DNA from: Evernia prunastri
Taxonomy: Eukaryota; Ascomycota; Lecanoromycetes; Lecanorales; Parmeliaceae
Reading direction: 5' to 3'
DNA length: 64,000 nt
Assembly: GCA_003184365.1 (NCBI GenBank)
Contig: NKYR01000047.1
Coordinates: forward strand, 62,001 to 126,000
The notes under the pieces are model-generated. The model saw only the letters and a program-made list of their open reading frames with translations. It was not told the origin of the DNA and ran no database searches. The position numbers were made by a program, and so were the translations under genes. How positions within the stretch are numbered: position 1 is the first letter of the stretch; the number at the start of each line of letters is the position of its first letter. Positions 53,667 to 64,000 of the stretch are shown here, in pieces.

Positions 53667-54389
53667 CTATGCATCGCCATTCTCTCCTTCGTCTTCTTCG
53701 TTGCCATTACTGCTGCCCTCATCCTCATTCTCATTCTCAGTCTCTTCGTCTTCGCCCCAAAGCTCTAAAACCTGACTCAAATCCTCGAAAATGCAGTAAC
53801 CATCCGCGATTCCTTGTAGTTCCACTAGCTTATCATCACACCACGGCCTCAGCCAATCCATTTCTTCATCGGTCAAGCTTTCCGCGATATCCAGCATCAC
53901 CGGCACCAACTTGCCCCCAGAACCATAGAATTTCCGGATCCCATGGCCCACAACGCCATTGCTCAAACATATCGACTTCCCAATCTTCCTCAATGTCTCC
54001 AGTGCACTCTCTTTAGTCTTGAAACTAGCAGGCTTCGAGCAACATCTTCGAATCTTGTCAATGCATCCCTCAATGCTCTGTGCCGCTTCTCCAGTCATCT
54101 CAAATGCATGTGAGCACTTCAAACGCTCATACGTGACGTTCAGTGTCTCCCATACCGACTTCGAGAGATAGTCGAAGTTCAGAACTTGGGTACGCTCAGC
54201 TGCGGCGATGCAATCGACTACCCCCTGGACGAGAGAGGCGACATCGGGGTGGGTCTCCGCTGCTATAATGAGGAGTTTTGCAATAATTGCTAAGTCGTCG
54301 ATGCTGTTGACGAGCTCCGGGATTTTGGAAGGGTCTACGGCATCTGCATCCGTACTCAAGCGAGCGCGCTTGGCTGGGTGATTGGACAT
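53667..54389 (-). CDS. Hypothetical protein with basic N-terminus and acidic tail
   Basis: Single exon of 240 aa with an ATG at 54389. Not a family I recognise. It starts MSNHPAKRARLSTD, a likely nuclear localisation signal, followed by a helical body (IPELVNSIDDLAIIAKLLII, ETHPDVASLVQGVVDCI, ESALETLRKIGKSICLSNGV, YGSGGKLVPVMLDIAESLTD) and ends in a strongly acidic, Glu/Asn-rich tail of about 30 residues. Two adjacent Cys (RRCCSKP) lie mid-chain. The helical spacing suggests a compact alpha-helical domain. A nuclear protein of unknown role is the safest statement. It lies between accessory genes and shows no lesion. Confidence 0.65.
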   Translation of the reverse strand: MSNHPAKRARLSTDADAVDPSKIPELVNSIDDLAIIAKLLIIAAETHPDVASLVQGVVDCIAAAERTQVLNFDYLSKSVWETLNVTYERLKCSHAFEMTGEAAQSIEGCIDKIRRCCSKPASFKTKESALETLRKIGKSICLSNGVVGHGIRKFYGSGGKLVPVMLDIAESLTDEEMDWLRPWCDDKLVELQGIADGYCIFEDLSQVLELWGEDEETENENEDEGSSNGNEEDEGENGDA

Positions 54390-55225
54390 TCTATGGATGA
54401 GAGATCAGCTGTAAACCTAGCTAGGGAACCTGTTGATAGAAGCGGATGGTTTTACTGGGAAAAGTTGCTTTCGAAGTTCACTTGTTGTGGCGCTAAGCTA
54501 CAACAGTAGTGCACTGCTTTTCATAGCCGCGAACCTTTCTTCCCCCTTTTCCGCGTCTCTACTTGATAGCAGCAATCACCAACATATCACAGCTTTACTA
54601 CAAAGAATTCTCTAACACTAATCAAATATCCTAGCAGTTCACTACCCATGTATTCCGTTAGACACTTCCCTCCTAATGCTCCTTGTGTTCTTTCCAAACG
54701 AGCCATGAACACTCCCTAGCTGATGGGTCGTACTTTTTCAATGCATGAGGATATAGATTTATACCTTCGCTTCGGGACATCTGCTTTAAGGTCTTCGGGT
54801 TGCGTTGTGATGTAACAGGCTGGTGATAACTTTTGTGCCTTTGTCATTGCAACCTTGGGTTGCTTGGGTTTGTCAACATCGAGCGTAGAATCCAATAAGC
54901 CCCAGCGTCAGGTCTTTTGTTTTTCACTTTGAGCTCCTCTGTCCGTTCGTTTCGTGCGCTATTTGTGTAAGCGTTGCTGATAGATGAGTATCTGTATAGC
55001 TTAGCTAGCAAACGACAACTTACCTTGAGGTAAGCTAGTCAGTCACTGCTTATAGAAGATATCCGCATTAGTCGGTATCGCCTACGCGGTAGCCCACGCC
55101 GTGCCCGAACGTTGCGAATTCACTTTCTAAAGCCTTCAAAGTCATACCCTACACCAAATTTGGTCACAGCTATGCATAGATTTTCGTGTCATGAAGCGAC
55201 AGTTGCTCGTGAGGCCGACTCTTGC
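54390..55225. other. Intergenic region, no gene seen
   Basis: About 840 bases. A palindromic AGCTTAGCTAGC and CTTACCTTGAGGTAAG (arms CTTACCT/AGGTAAG) occur near 54998-55035. No coding motif. Confidence 0.45.
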
Positions 55226-56377
55226 CTATTCGTTGTCTAACAAGGGTGCGGGTTGATCTAGAACCAGACTCGTCACATTCGTCGCACCAAACGGTGGTGG
55301 CCATGGCCTCCCATAAACCCATACGTTGATCAAGCCCCTCGCTCCAACAACCACCGTCGCACGTCCACCATACTGATCCACGGTTTTCTCTTCACCAGAG
55401 CACTTATGCGCCAGCACGTAAGCGGTAGCCTCAACGATCGACAGCCTCACTGTATCCTGATCACTATCGTTGTTCATATCGAGATGCACCACGCATGACC
55501 TGTTCCTGAACGTCGCGGGCAGAGGATAGTAGAATTTCGTGGCCACCACTTCTCGGCTGAAGGTGTACTTCTCTTCGTGTTCTCGGTCCCCATAGATTTC
55601 GTTCGTAGCTTTCTGACAGTCTTCAAAGTCGATCGGCCAGGCTCGTTCGCGTGGTAGAGGTGGGTCGTTGCATTCCAAGGATCGGCCGACTTCAGTGGCG
55701 GTCGAATTCGAACTACTATCCACGGTGGTAGTGTTCGTCATCATCGTTTTAGTCACGGTGAGCGAGATTTCGTTCGCGACGGTGGCCAATCGCTCTCTAC
55801 TGACGACGACAGCGCTCTCCGATGCTGTCGGCTCGACCACCCCTTTCTCAAGAGGCCAATCCCTCCCAAAGACCAGAACATCTACGACCATTTTAGGTCC
55901 TGTCATGGTCCTTCCACCGAACCGAAAGGCGCCCTCAGTACATCTGCTGGCTATTTCTCTGGCTGTAATATAGACCAGCCACGGCTTGAAAACATCCTTA
56001 TCGTCATCGTTCATTACGTCTATTGAGATGACGCACGTTCCACTTCGGAACACTTTCGGGAGCTGGAAACCAACTCTCGGTCTTCGAGCAAATGTGATAG
56101 CACGGAAAGGGTCTCTAACGGCGAACAAATCCTTGGCGGCATTGAAACAGTCTTCTGTTCTGGCCGGATAGAGGCCTTCACGCGGTATTGCTGGGTTGAA
56201 GCAGTCGCTATCCCCATCGTTGTCTGAGGCGTCGTTCGGAGTCAATAAGCTGAGCGCATCGGAGGAGGATATGTTAGACAGAATGAGGTTGTTGGATTGA
56301 AGACTAGCTGCAAAGGTGGACAACGTATACAGGAAGAGCAACAGCATTATTGCCGCGCGGGTTCGTGGCAGCGCCAT
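55226..56377 (-). CDS. Secreted protein with two tandem homologous domains
   Basis: Single exon of 383 aa. The first ATG of the frame, at 56377, opens a signal peptide (MALPRTRAAIMLLLFLYTLS). Two copies of one domain of about 130 residues follow. Copy 1, from about residue 60: CFNPAIPREGLYPARTEDC, FRAITFARRPRVGFQLPKVF, GTCVISIDVMNDDDKD, FGRDWP. Copy 2, from about residue 230: CNDPPLPRERAWPIDFEDC, KYTFSREVVATKFYYPLPAT, RSCVVHLDMNNDSDQD, YGRPWPPP. Each has four Cys in equivalent places, so two disulphides per domain are likely. A Ser/Thr-rich linker with N-glycosylation sites (NTTT, NSTA) joins them. No catalytic motif recognised. Possibly a surface or effector-like protein; function unknown. 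Confidence 0.75.
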   Translation of the reverse strand: MALPRTRAAIMLLLFLYTLSTFAASLQSNNLILSNISSSDALSLLTPNDASDNDGDSDCFNPAIPREGLYPARTEDCFNAAKDLFAVRDPFRAITFARRPRVGFQLPKVFRSGTCVISIDVMNDDDKDVFKPWLVYITAREIASRCTEGAFRFGGRTMTGPKMVVDVLVFGRDWPLEKGVVEPTASESAVVVSRERLATVANEISLTVTKTMMTNTTTVDSSSNSTATEVGRSLECNDPPLPRERAWPIDFEDCQKATNEIYGDREHEEKYTFSREVVATKFYYPLPATFRNRSCVVHLDMNNDSDQDTVRLSIVEATAYVLAHKCSGEEKTVDQYGGRATVVVGARGLINVWVYGRPWPPPFGATNVTSLVLDQPAPLLDNE

Positions 56378-56729
56378 GCATTCGCACAAACAGAGAAGTC
56401 AGAGGAGCGAAGAGAGCAAGATAAATACACGTTGATGTAGATGTATCGCGTGTCTCGGTAATGCTGCTGTCGCCTCTGTCGCATCTTTTTTTCTATGGAG
56501 CGCTAAATCCGTAATTGAAGATACCCGCGCAATGTAGAGCCTCAACCCCCGTTGCTACATACCGCAGGGCAAAATGTCAAGCTATCCGCCACCTTGCCCT
56601 CTGACAGTGCTCATCTGTTTACCTGAAATCCTCGACTTAAAAGACAACAACCCTGAGAGACCGCTATGTCTTTGGAAAAGAGTAACAATCAACTAATCTG
56701 ATGGTCTAAAGAGTTACAATCTTTCTTGG

Positions 56730-57469
56730 CTACTCAATTATCAGTTGTTTCACTCTCCTCGCAAGCTCTTCGTGTCCCCCCATCTCTGCAACGTCCGCCA
56801 CCGATCGACCCTTTGTATCTTTAAATCTCGGATCTGCCCCCTTGTCGAGCAAGATATCTACAATCTCCGAATGCCCTTCGCCTGCAGCCTTGTACAACGC
56901 TGTCCCGTGATCATCCTGCTTCCTATGATCGTAGCTCCCATACTCCTCCAACTCCTCCAGGTCAAAATCTCCCGTCCGTTCCCTGTGTGCCAGCAAAAGC
57001 TTGACTGCCCCAGGCTTTCCATGCTCGGCAGCCGCAGTCAGGGCCCCGGTTCCCTTCACCACCGTCCCCCGCGCAAGTAACGGACCACCAAATCGAGTGG
57101 TGCATTAGAACCCAGGATAGCCCAAACCAATGACTCGTAGTCGCCGGAACAACATCCATTATTGGGATCAGCTCCTTGATCCAAAAGGTAGTTTGTGAGT
57201 TCTACATTGCCTGCTCGACACGCAGATACGAGTGGCGAACCACCTAGTTCGAGATACTTATTAACGTCCGTGCCGTTGTCGAGCAGTACGCGTAAGATGG
57301 CGATGGAGCCCGAATCGCAGGCTGCGTAGATCAAGGGATCGTTCGCGAGCTGGGGGTTCAGCTTGAGACCCTCGGAGAAACAGGAAGAAAGGATAGTAGG
57401 GTGAGAGTTTTTGGCGGCGAGAGTGGCTATTTTCGCGAGAGTTGCTGAGGTGTTCGTCTGTGAGATCAT
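56730..57469 (-). pseudogene. Ankyrin-repeat protein with one frameshift
   Basis: Small ankyrin protein of about 245 aa if the frame is restored. The ATG at 57469 opens MISQTNTSATLAKIATLAAK, then repeats PLIYAACDSGSIAILRVLLD, GSPLVSACRAGNVELTNYLL and DYESLVWAILGSNAPLDLVV. Near 57071-57089 the frame must shift by one base to continue as LLARGTVVKGTGALTAAAEH, GKPGAVKLLLAHRE, GTALYKAAGEGHSEIVDILL and GRSVADVAEMGGHEELARRV. No GT-AG intron fits. Without a shift the protein stops after RYLRGGRW, losing the last two to three repeats. Could be a pseudogene or a sequencing indel next to the G5/C5 run there. Ankyrin repeats mediate protein binding; the partner is unknown. Confidence 0.72.
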
Positions 57470-58505
57470 TATAGAGCGATTTGACGCGAGATAGGTCGCC
57501 GATAATGTACGCGTGAACCTCTCAATCGATGTTCCGAACAGTCGTGGACTGTGTACGCTTCCCTCTCAGTGTCTTTCTTCTTCAATAGGTCCATGCTATC
57601 GCGAAACTGTAGAATTCGTTCGTCCTATTCGCCCGCTTTTTATCCATGCAGTATCGAACACAATCTAGATCCTGCTCTCAGGAAACGTGGCAAATCTTCC
57701 TAGCGCTGAAATAAACGAAAACACTCCTTTTAAGGCTCCAGCTTCAAAAGGAATGCACTTGCTGTTTGTAGCTGATCCAGGCTTGATTTTACCTGAGTAT
57801 AGCATTATTTTGGAAGGAGTTGCCATCGACAACAAATGCATCCGCTACCCCCCCTCCCCCACCCACTTTTTTTCTTTCCCCCCCCCAACACCAATATTGC
57901 CTCCTCGCTTCCAGTGCTGTATTCGAGCTTGTATCCTTTTAAACCCCACTGCCCTGTTGCAAGGGCAAACAGAAATACGAATTATCGACTCATACCCCTA
58001 AGGGTATGATTCAGTAATGGGGGTATGATCCGGGTCAGTATGTCACCTTTGGTGTGCAAAACAAGATCGCTGGTCCTGGATCAGGACTGATTAGGGATTC
58101 AAACCAAGTGTTTCTCCGTTAAGACGAGATTGTCAATTATTATATTCGACGTTATTCAAAGTACTCCAAACGCATGCCGATCCGCTCGGCGGCAAGAGAA
58201 AAATATGACATTGTGTGATTAAATTGGATACTCCAAACTAGAACCAATATCCATTCCATGGTAGAATACTCTCACAAATCGAGAGCATTCGCTTTTAGCT
58301 CCAACCAACGAAAGTAGACTTTGGCAGAGAGACACGACAGTACACTCATAGGGTGATCGGCAAACGCGTCACACATCCCATATATAGTCGGCGGTCGTCT
58401 TGCCTAAAAACCAGTATCAGTTGTGCGGCCGGGAAGATTTCCGGATTGAATCGCTCTTACCTCTCACAGCACTGCAGATAGCATTCCTGGCAGGCTCAAC
58501 GATAT
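57470..58505. other. Intergenic region, no gene seen
   Basis: About 1 kb with C-rich runs near 57848-57888 and the small GGGTATGA repeats described separately. No coding motif recognised. Confidence 0.45.
57988..58031. repeat. GGGTATGA inverted and direct repeats
   Basis: TCATACCC and GGGTATGA face each other around CTAA, and a third copy GGGTATGA follows in direct orientation. Might be a small element's remains or an operator-like site; nothing else supports either. Confidence 0.7.
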
Positions 58506-61049
58506 TCAAATACTTGGATCTGAAATCCGACATCCCAACACCTCATACTCATCCGCTCTCTCCATCAATTCTTCCACAGCCAAGCACCCTAGCTGGACCC
58601 AGAGTTCCGCATCGCTCGCAGCCTTACGGCACTCGGGGCACGTTGAGGATCCCGCCCTCCCCATCTCGCCGAGGATTTCCGTTACGGTCAGAAAGATCTC
58701 GAACCAATTCAATCGGCCCGTTGGGAAATCGCCTTGGAGCTCCGGTCCGAGGGCGTTTTCCAAATGATCCAGCGCGAAGACGAGCGGGTGCGCGGCGACC
58801 TGGTGGGCGACTTCTTTGATTTCCTCTTCGTTGGGGAGTTTGCTCCGATCGGTTCCACGCCATGCGTACGGCCACGCGCAGCATGATGGCTGGAAGCCGC
58901 AGGTGTGGAGGGCGGCGGCGACGGAGGTCAGATGAGAATTGAGCTCGTGGTTGGTGTTGGCATAATCATAAGTCGATCTGGGCATCGTCACTCGCCATTT
59001 TCTCTCGGAGCGAGTGCAATATTTGTCTTCGTCCGAGTGGTTGTGTCTATGTCCTGCCAGGTGCCTCTTCGATCTAAGAAACTCAAGTCTACCGCCATTG
59101 CACACTTTATACCTAGTCCAAAAATCACGTTGAGGGGGTTCTCCGCGAAAGACCCGCTTGCCAAATGTGGAACAGAGGTTTTCCAGCAGTACAACCTCTT
59201 CTTCAATGGCGCCACACTGCCGTAGCAGATTGTACAAGTGTAAAACGGCCCACAGCACCTGATGTTTGTTGCAGAGTTTTACACCGGACTCCGTGGCCCG
59301 AGACAAGATCTCTATCATTTGGGAGCCAGCAACCCAAGGTGCCTGATGATAGAGATCAAAGATTTTCTGCGTTGTGAGTGCCATCAAGTCCAATTCAAGC
59401 GTCCAGATCCGAGAAGATAGAACCCGAGTGTCGCACACAAAATCGCAGCATTTGTCGTGGATGAAAGGTCGCAGCTCTCGCGTCTTCTTCAAGGTGTTCC
59501 TAACCTGCTGCGATAAATTTAGCATTTGAATACGGCAGTTGACAATCTGAGGTGTTGTTTCATCGGAGCACAAGAAGCTCTTGTAGGACTCCACAAGAAG
59601 CTGCAGAGCGAAGGCCACGTCGGTCTGTATCGATGGGCTCGCTGCGTCGTTGCTGTCTGTCCGTTTCTTGATCAAGCGTACGTCGCCCATCAACGGGTTC
59701 ATATTGTCGAGAAGTTCTGAGCGTACATCCTCGGATGGAAGAAGGCGTCTCATCATGTCATTGAGCAATTTGTCCATCAATACACACTCGGCACCATGCT
59801 GACGTTCTCGATCATCCGGGCCACTTTCGAGCGTGACAAAGTCTTCAAGCTTCTCAAAGATCGCTACTTCGTTGGTACTTTTCTCCAACAGCCTACCTGT
59901 TCCACGAACGATGGCTTCGGCCGGACTAAATAGCCCACGACCAGAGGAAAAGACATCGACTTGAGCTGAGTTACGGGCAAGGAACTGAGCAGTGCTGCTT
60001 TCTTTGCCGTCAGCCCCTAGGAAAGACTTGTATTTGTCACAAAGCTCTCGATGATCCACGGCGAGCCGTGACACCGAAAAAGGGCCGGTGCGCAATCGAT
60101 ATCGAAGGCATTGCACTGCCGCATTGGTAAGCCAGGCAGCGGACAAGACCGAAACCGAGCCTGCTGCGGCCTTGGTCCAGACTTGTTTGATTTTCGTGCA
60201 GGCAAGATCTAAGTTCTTCTCCAGGATTAGTCTGTATGTTCCATGCGGGTAGCAGCATGCGACTTACTGTGACGATGTGATATATCTCGAACATATCTGC
60301 GAGATCATCATTTTTCAGGCCGAAGCTTTTATTAGGAGACCCGGCCGACGGGTGACTGGCCTCTCCGTGTGAAGCGCATACCGCTTCTTCTGTGACAATG
60401 TCGTCGATTGACACATGGATGTCTTTAGTTGGATTGAGTGCGAGCGACTGGTATGTGTTGGTCAATGCCAGAGGCCGTGATCTTGCTGTCTCAATCACAG
60501 TGGTCTGGGCTCTAATCGCCGGAGCTTTTAAGCTGCAAAGGAGTCTATAAATCGCTTTGAGCCTGGCAAGCGTTAGCTACAAACTCTTCAGCTGGGCGAG
60601 CCAACATACGTCTCGGTGAATGCCTCGTGCTTTCTTGTCTCGATGCTGTCGATCTTGGTGTGCTGCTTGTAGAAGATGGTGATCTCCTTTCGAGTTTCTA
60701 TGGCATCTTGAAACGCGCAAGAGATCCGCAAAGGTATGTCCGTGGTCTTCGATTTTGCTATCGTCGTCGCTGCTCGCTTCAGCTCATTCAAAGTCCAGTT
60801 GGTGCCGTCTGAACCCATGTCGTTGTCGCTGCCCGCTGAGGCAAGCCACCTAACCACTGCGTGGGTGGCCTTCTTGTAGGATGCATAGGCGGGATACAAG
60901 TCCGCGTCCAGTTTGACATTGGTACGAAGCATACTGGTAGCGTCGTCCAAGGACTGCATGCGGTGCGGATGGGTGCTGAGGAAGGAAAGGAAAGATGAAA
61001 GGATTTGCAGAAGTTGTTTTGACGGAGGGTAGAGAGACTTCTGGGACAT
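58506..61049 (-). CDS. Large DUF6604-domain protein
   Basis: Three exons, 61049-60610, 60562-60268 and 60215-58506, splice in phase to 814 aa. Residues about 30-150 match the fungal DUF6604 N-terminal region: LYPAYASYKKATHAVVRWLA, TLNELKRAATTIAKSK, DAIETRKEITIFYKQH. The rest is mainly alpha-helical with no catalytic motif I recognise. A Cys-containing block near the C-terminus (SSTCPECRKAASDAELW) might bind a metal, though only two close Cys are seen. DUF6604 proteins are common in Pezizomycotina genomes and lack an experimentally known role to my knowledge. The last acceptor was chosen at 60216-60217 because it alone keeps the frame with a 52-bp intron. No lesion. Confidence 0.78.
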
Positions 61050-61470
61050 TGAAGCGGTGAAAGATTGCGAGCGAGATTACTCCGCGCGCCGCGGGTTCCG
61101 CTGAGACAAAAACAAAGAAAAGACGGGAGATTTCCCAGAAAAATTGCACGATGTATACGATGAATTGGCCACGTTGAGCACGAATAGGAGATTCTAGTGA
61201 CACATATCCTCACAGTGAGAAGAATTGATTTGAAATCAATTGCTCTAATTGATTGCAAGGTACAAATATAGGAAAGATTGGATGGTCACACCATTTCAGG
61301 AAAGATCCTTGTTGCAAAGCAAAGCAAACATTTTGAACCTGCAATGTTTCACAATATTCCTCCCGAAGCGTGAGATCAAAAAACGTATATGACGCGGCTT
61401 GTTCTTGTTCCCGATTAATACCTGGAAAACAAGTCATGAAATGCCACTTCATCAGTCATTTACCCAGCGA

Positions 61471-62280
61471 TCAAGATCCCCCGTCCGCATGTCCCAACCC
61501 CGAGCCACGCAGAGCGACGCCTATTTTTCTTTCTTCAATGTACCTAGTCTGCCCCGTCTCCGTCTTGTAGCTAGCATACAGTCCCCTAGGCTCTAGTCCG
61601 GGTATACAGCGAATCACGGCCTCCTTGGTGCGCTCGAAGACTTTTCGGATGGCTAGAACGGCGGTGGGGGTAGAAGAGGGACCTTCTTTGACATTCGTGG
61701 TATTGGCGCCGGCTTTGGGTGCCGGATGGCAAAGACATGGCGAACCGGCCGGCTTCAGCGGATCGTATCTGTGAGGCAAGTACCAATCGACGGGTATGGC
61801 ACAGTCGCATGAAGGACAGCAGCCGTCTTTTTGGCCGAGCAGGTGGTCGACACACGCACGGTGAAAGATATCACCGCAAGGAAGGGCGCGGATGGCACGG
61901 TTGGTCGTTTTGTATTCTTTGCGGCAGAGATGACAGATGCGCTGGCCGGGCCACATTTCTTTGAGGTAGTAGTGCTTTGAGCTCGGTGGAGGACGGCCGA
62001 GAGGTGAGATGGAGGATGTTTCCGGGATGGGATTTGCTGAAGAGGGATTGGCCGATGGCGAGGGATCTGGTGAGCCGGATGGAACATTGTCTGTTACTTC
62101 GGGCTGCTGACAAGTAATCTGCATATCTGTTCGCGTGATCGATGGATTTTCCGTACTGCATTTAGGCTGTTGAGCTTGGTCTTGGGTGCCTTCATCTGTA
62201 ATCGATTTTCTAAACATGGTTGTTGAAACTTGCTTGTCGTCGTCTTGGAGACTGTGGTCGGTGAGTAACTCGGGCGACAT
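61471..62280 (-). CDS. RING-finger protein, probable E3 ubiquitin ligase
   Basis: 269 aa from the first in-frame ATG at 62280 (MSPELLTDHSLQDDD). The frame is open further upstream to 62577 but without an ATG, so an extra 5' exon is possible. The N-terminal 115 residues are disordered and Pro/Ser-rich. The RING lies at about residues 118-170: ICHLCRKEYKT, RALPCGDIFHRACVDHLLG and CCPSCDCAIPVDWYLP. In the usual PCGHxFH motif the fourth ligand His is Asp here (PCGDIFH). Other ligands are present, so zinc binding is likely but altered. RING proteins recruit E2 enzymes; substrate unknown. The C-terminal part has VFERTKEAVIRCIPGLEPRG. Confidence 0.75.
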   Translation of the reverse strand: MSPELLTDHSLQDDDKQVSTTMFRKSITDEGTQDQAQQPKCSTENPSITRTDMQITCQQPEVTDNVPSGSPDPSPSANPSSANPIPETSSISPLGRPPPSSKHYYLKEMWPGQRICHLCRKEYKTTNRAIRALPCGDIFHRACVDHLLGQKDGCCPSCDCAIPVDWYLPHRYDPLKPAGSPCLCHPAPKAGANTTNVKEGPSSTPTAVLAIRKVFERTKEAVIRCIPGLEPRGLYASYKTETGQTRYIEERKIGVALRGSGLGHADGGS

Positions 62281-62764
62281 GTTGCTGAGAAGGCCCGTGA
62301 AGTTTCGATCTGCTCGCGGATGAATATATATTTTTATGAATAAATTTTCCGGTCGATCAGGATCTTCCCAGGTCTGCAAATGCGACGATTGAATACTGGA
62401 GGTCCTCTGAAGATGGAAAGATGAGAAATCGCGAATGCTAAAGATGCGAGGAAAATGCTGATATCTATAAAATGCATTAAATGTCCTGGTACAACTGCCG
62501 TTCGCCACACAGGAGCCCCACAGCAGGACTTTTTTGTCTTCCAAAAAGCTTTGGCAATAAGTAAAACGCGCGAGCACAATTCGTGAGTCATTATAAAGAT
62601 AGGCTAGCTGGTCATCAAAGATACAATGAAGTGCCTACTGTTCCAACAAGATCCGAAAAATGCGAAGGCTTACAAGATATAGAGTACTCACTTGCCGTGA
62701 ACCAAAAATCCTCTCGTGGTATCGTTACTTTGGACCTCCTGCCTGAGCCTCTGAACGTGATTCT
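62281..62764. other. Region upstream of RING gene, no separate gene seen
   Basis: About 480 bases between the RING gene start and the stop of the D-lactate dehydrogenase, both on the minus strand. The RING frame stays open to 62577 but without an ATG. No other coding signal. Confidence 0.4.
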
Positions 62765-64000
62765 TCATTGACCATCATCAGGTTCCATTCTTACGATCTT
62801 GTCGCAATTCAGCAGACACAATGGGTCCAAAGCGAACTTGATTTTCCGCATCATGTCAACGGCGCTCGTGCCCAACTCAACCTCCAGCATGTCCCTTAGC
62901 GCCAGACCAACGCCATGCTCCCCTGTTACAGTTCCTTTCATCTCAACGCCTCGTCTTCTTAGATCAGTTATGATTTTTTCCGCAACAACCCTATCCTTCT
63001 CCCCGTAAAGGATGGAGGCGTGGAAATTTCCATCGCCAACATGGCCGAGAGTCGAGCCGAGCAGACCTGCTGCCTTGATCTTGGAGTTGGCTTCGTCGAT
63101 TATTTCAGCCAATCGAGATATAGGGACTGCAATATCAGATCCTAAGAACTTGTCGTCTGGATCGCGCTTCTGCGCGATCAGGCTCCAAAGGGCTGTTTTC
63201 CGAGCGGCCCATAGCGCTGTGATTTGTTCTGGATCGCTTGACGACTCAAAGGAATCTTGGCCGTGCTTGTCTGCGAGTGCTTTTAGTACTTCGACTTGCT
63301 CTTGGACGGCACTCTTGGTCCCTGAGAACTTCACGAATAGTGTTGGCGTCTCTTTCCATTCCTTATTGGAATACCCGCTATTGTTCACTGCTCTCATTGT
63401 ATTATCGTCGAGCAACTCCACAGCTGCAAGCTGTATACCTTTCTGAACAACTTCAATAACTGTGTTGACGGCTTTAGCGCTGCTAGGAAACGCGATGACC
63501 GCGACTTGCTCATTCTCGGGCTTAGAGGTGACCTTCAAGACAGCCTCAGTGACCAAGCCCAGAGTGCCGGAGGACCCAACAATCAGCCTCGTCAAGTCAT
63601 ACCCGGCCGTGGACTTCCTTGGTCGATTCCTTGTCTTGACAATGGTGCCATCCGCGAGCACGACAGTAGTGGAAATGACCCAGTCTTTCATTGTACCATA
63701 GCGATATGCGTTCGTGCCGGAACACCCGGTCCCAATCATGCCACCGATTTGAGCTCCGGGTCCCGGATCCGGTGGGAAGAACAGGTCCATCTCGGCAAGC
63801 CGCTCGTTCAGATCTTGCCAGCCAACAGCAGGCTGAACAACAACATCCATATCTTGAACATGCACCTTCAAGATGCGATTCATACGTGAGAAATCGATGC
63901 AGATGCCGCCGCGGGTGGATGCCAAAGCACCGTCAAGGCTCGTGCCACCGGAAAACCCTGTCACTGGAATGCGACGGCGGTGACAGACTTTCATGATGTT
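62765..64000 (-). CDS. D-lactate dehydrogenase (cytochrome), FAD-linked, 5' end off the window
   Basis: Oxidises D-lactate to pyruvate and passes electrons to cytochrome c in mitochondria; the family also includes D-2-hydroxyacid dehydrogenases. About 411 aa of the C-terminal part are present. Motifs: the FAD-binding PCMH region GFSGGTSLDGA, PDPGPGAQIGGMIGTGCSGT, RYGTMKDWV and VGSSGTLGLVTEAV; the C-terminal FAD-oxidase region has LGHVGDGNFHASILYGE with the conserved His, TVTGEHGVGLALRDML, and LDPLCLLNCDKIV. The frame is open to the window edge, so the N-terminus, including any mitochondrial presequence, lies outside. No introns in this part. No lesion seen. D-2-hydroxyglutarate dehydrogenase is a close alternative, but the wording of the GEHGVG block and GTSLDGA favours D-lactate dehydrogenase. 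Confidence 0.9.
   Translation of the reverse strand, partial: NIMKVCHRRRIPVTGFSGGTSLDGALASTRGGICIDFSRMNRILKVHVQDMDVVVQPAVGWQDLNERLAEMDLFFPPDPGPGAQIGGMIGTGCSGTNAYRYGTMKDWVISTTVVLADGTIVKTRNRPRKSTAGYDLTRLIVGSSGTLGLVTEAVLKVTSKPENEQVAVIAFPSSAKAVNTVIEVVQKGIQLAAVELLDDNTMRAVNNSGYSNKEWKETPTLFVKFSGTKSAVQEQVEVLKALADKHGQDSFESSSDPEQITALWAARKTALWSLIAQKRDPDDKFLGSDIAVPISRLAEIIDEANSKIKAAGLLGSTLGHVGDGNFHASILYGEKDRVVAEKIITDLRRRGVEMKGTVTGEHGVGLALRDMLEVELGTSAVDMMRKIKFALDPLCLLNCDKIVRMEPDDGQ

Noticed and set aside
1..64000. CRISPR arrays, bacterial operons or plasmid origins
   Set aside because: The window is fungal nuclear DNA with spliceosomal introns; no spaced direct repeats of CRISPR type were seen.

Overview
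The window is nuclear DNA from a filamentous ascomycete. Genes are dense and on both strands, introns are mostly 50-70 bp with GTAAGT/GTATGT-type donors and CAG/TAG acceptors, and several families are fungal-only (DUF7708, DUF6604, DUF7025-AAA, CAP20/perilipin, Zn2Cys6). A member of the Dothideomycetes is my best guess from the style of the F-box and hypothetical proteins, but that is inference. Gene models below were spliced by eye and checked for codon phase.

Left edge (0.5-6.6 kb): 60S ribosomal protein L27, two poorly characterised genes, and a tail-to-tail pair of short-chain dehydrogenases. From 7.2 to 27.1 kb lies an accessory block in which most genes are broken. It holds a citrate synthase with a frameshift next to the catalytic Asp, an IucA/IucC-type siderophore synthetase with three in-frame stops and a frameshift, an intact DUF7708 STAND-like gene, a DUF7025-AAA ATPase with a double stop and a poly-A frameshift, an F-box gene with an early stop and a frameshift, an intact NmrA-like reductase, and a kinase-like gene with a frameshift. 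All six in-frame stops are TAA or TAG where CAA/CAG (Gln) would fit, as C-to-T change would produce.

From 27.9 to 48.3 kb the window is mostly healthy: a secreted Thr-rich protein, RNA polymerase III subunit RPC9, a CYP505-like P450 heme domain, Sof1/DCAF13, the proteasome lid subunit Rpn6 (divergent from Sof1), three related single-pass membrane proteins at 37.6-42.4 kb, a stomatin-like protein, a very small zinc-cluster protein and a CAP20/perilipin lipid-droplet protein.

A gene-poor stretch with small palindromes and microsatellites (48.3-51.2 kb) leads to a second accessory area: an aspartic protease and an ankyrin gene, each with a frame break, an acidic-tailed hypothetical protein, a secreted two-domain protein, a large DUF6604 protein, a RING finger protein, and a D-lactate dehydrogenase that runs off the right edge.

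The main biological point is the adjacent citrate synthase and NIS synthetase. They look like the remains of a citrate-based siderophore locus, inside a local cluster of decaying genes, while the housekeeping genes around them are intact.
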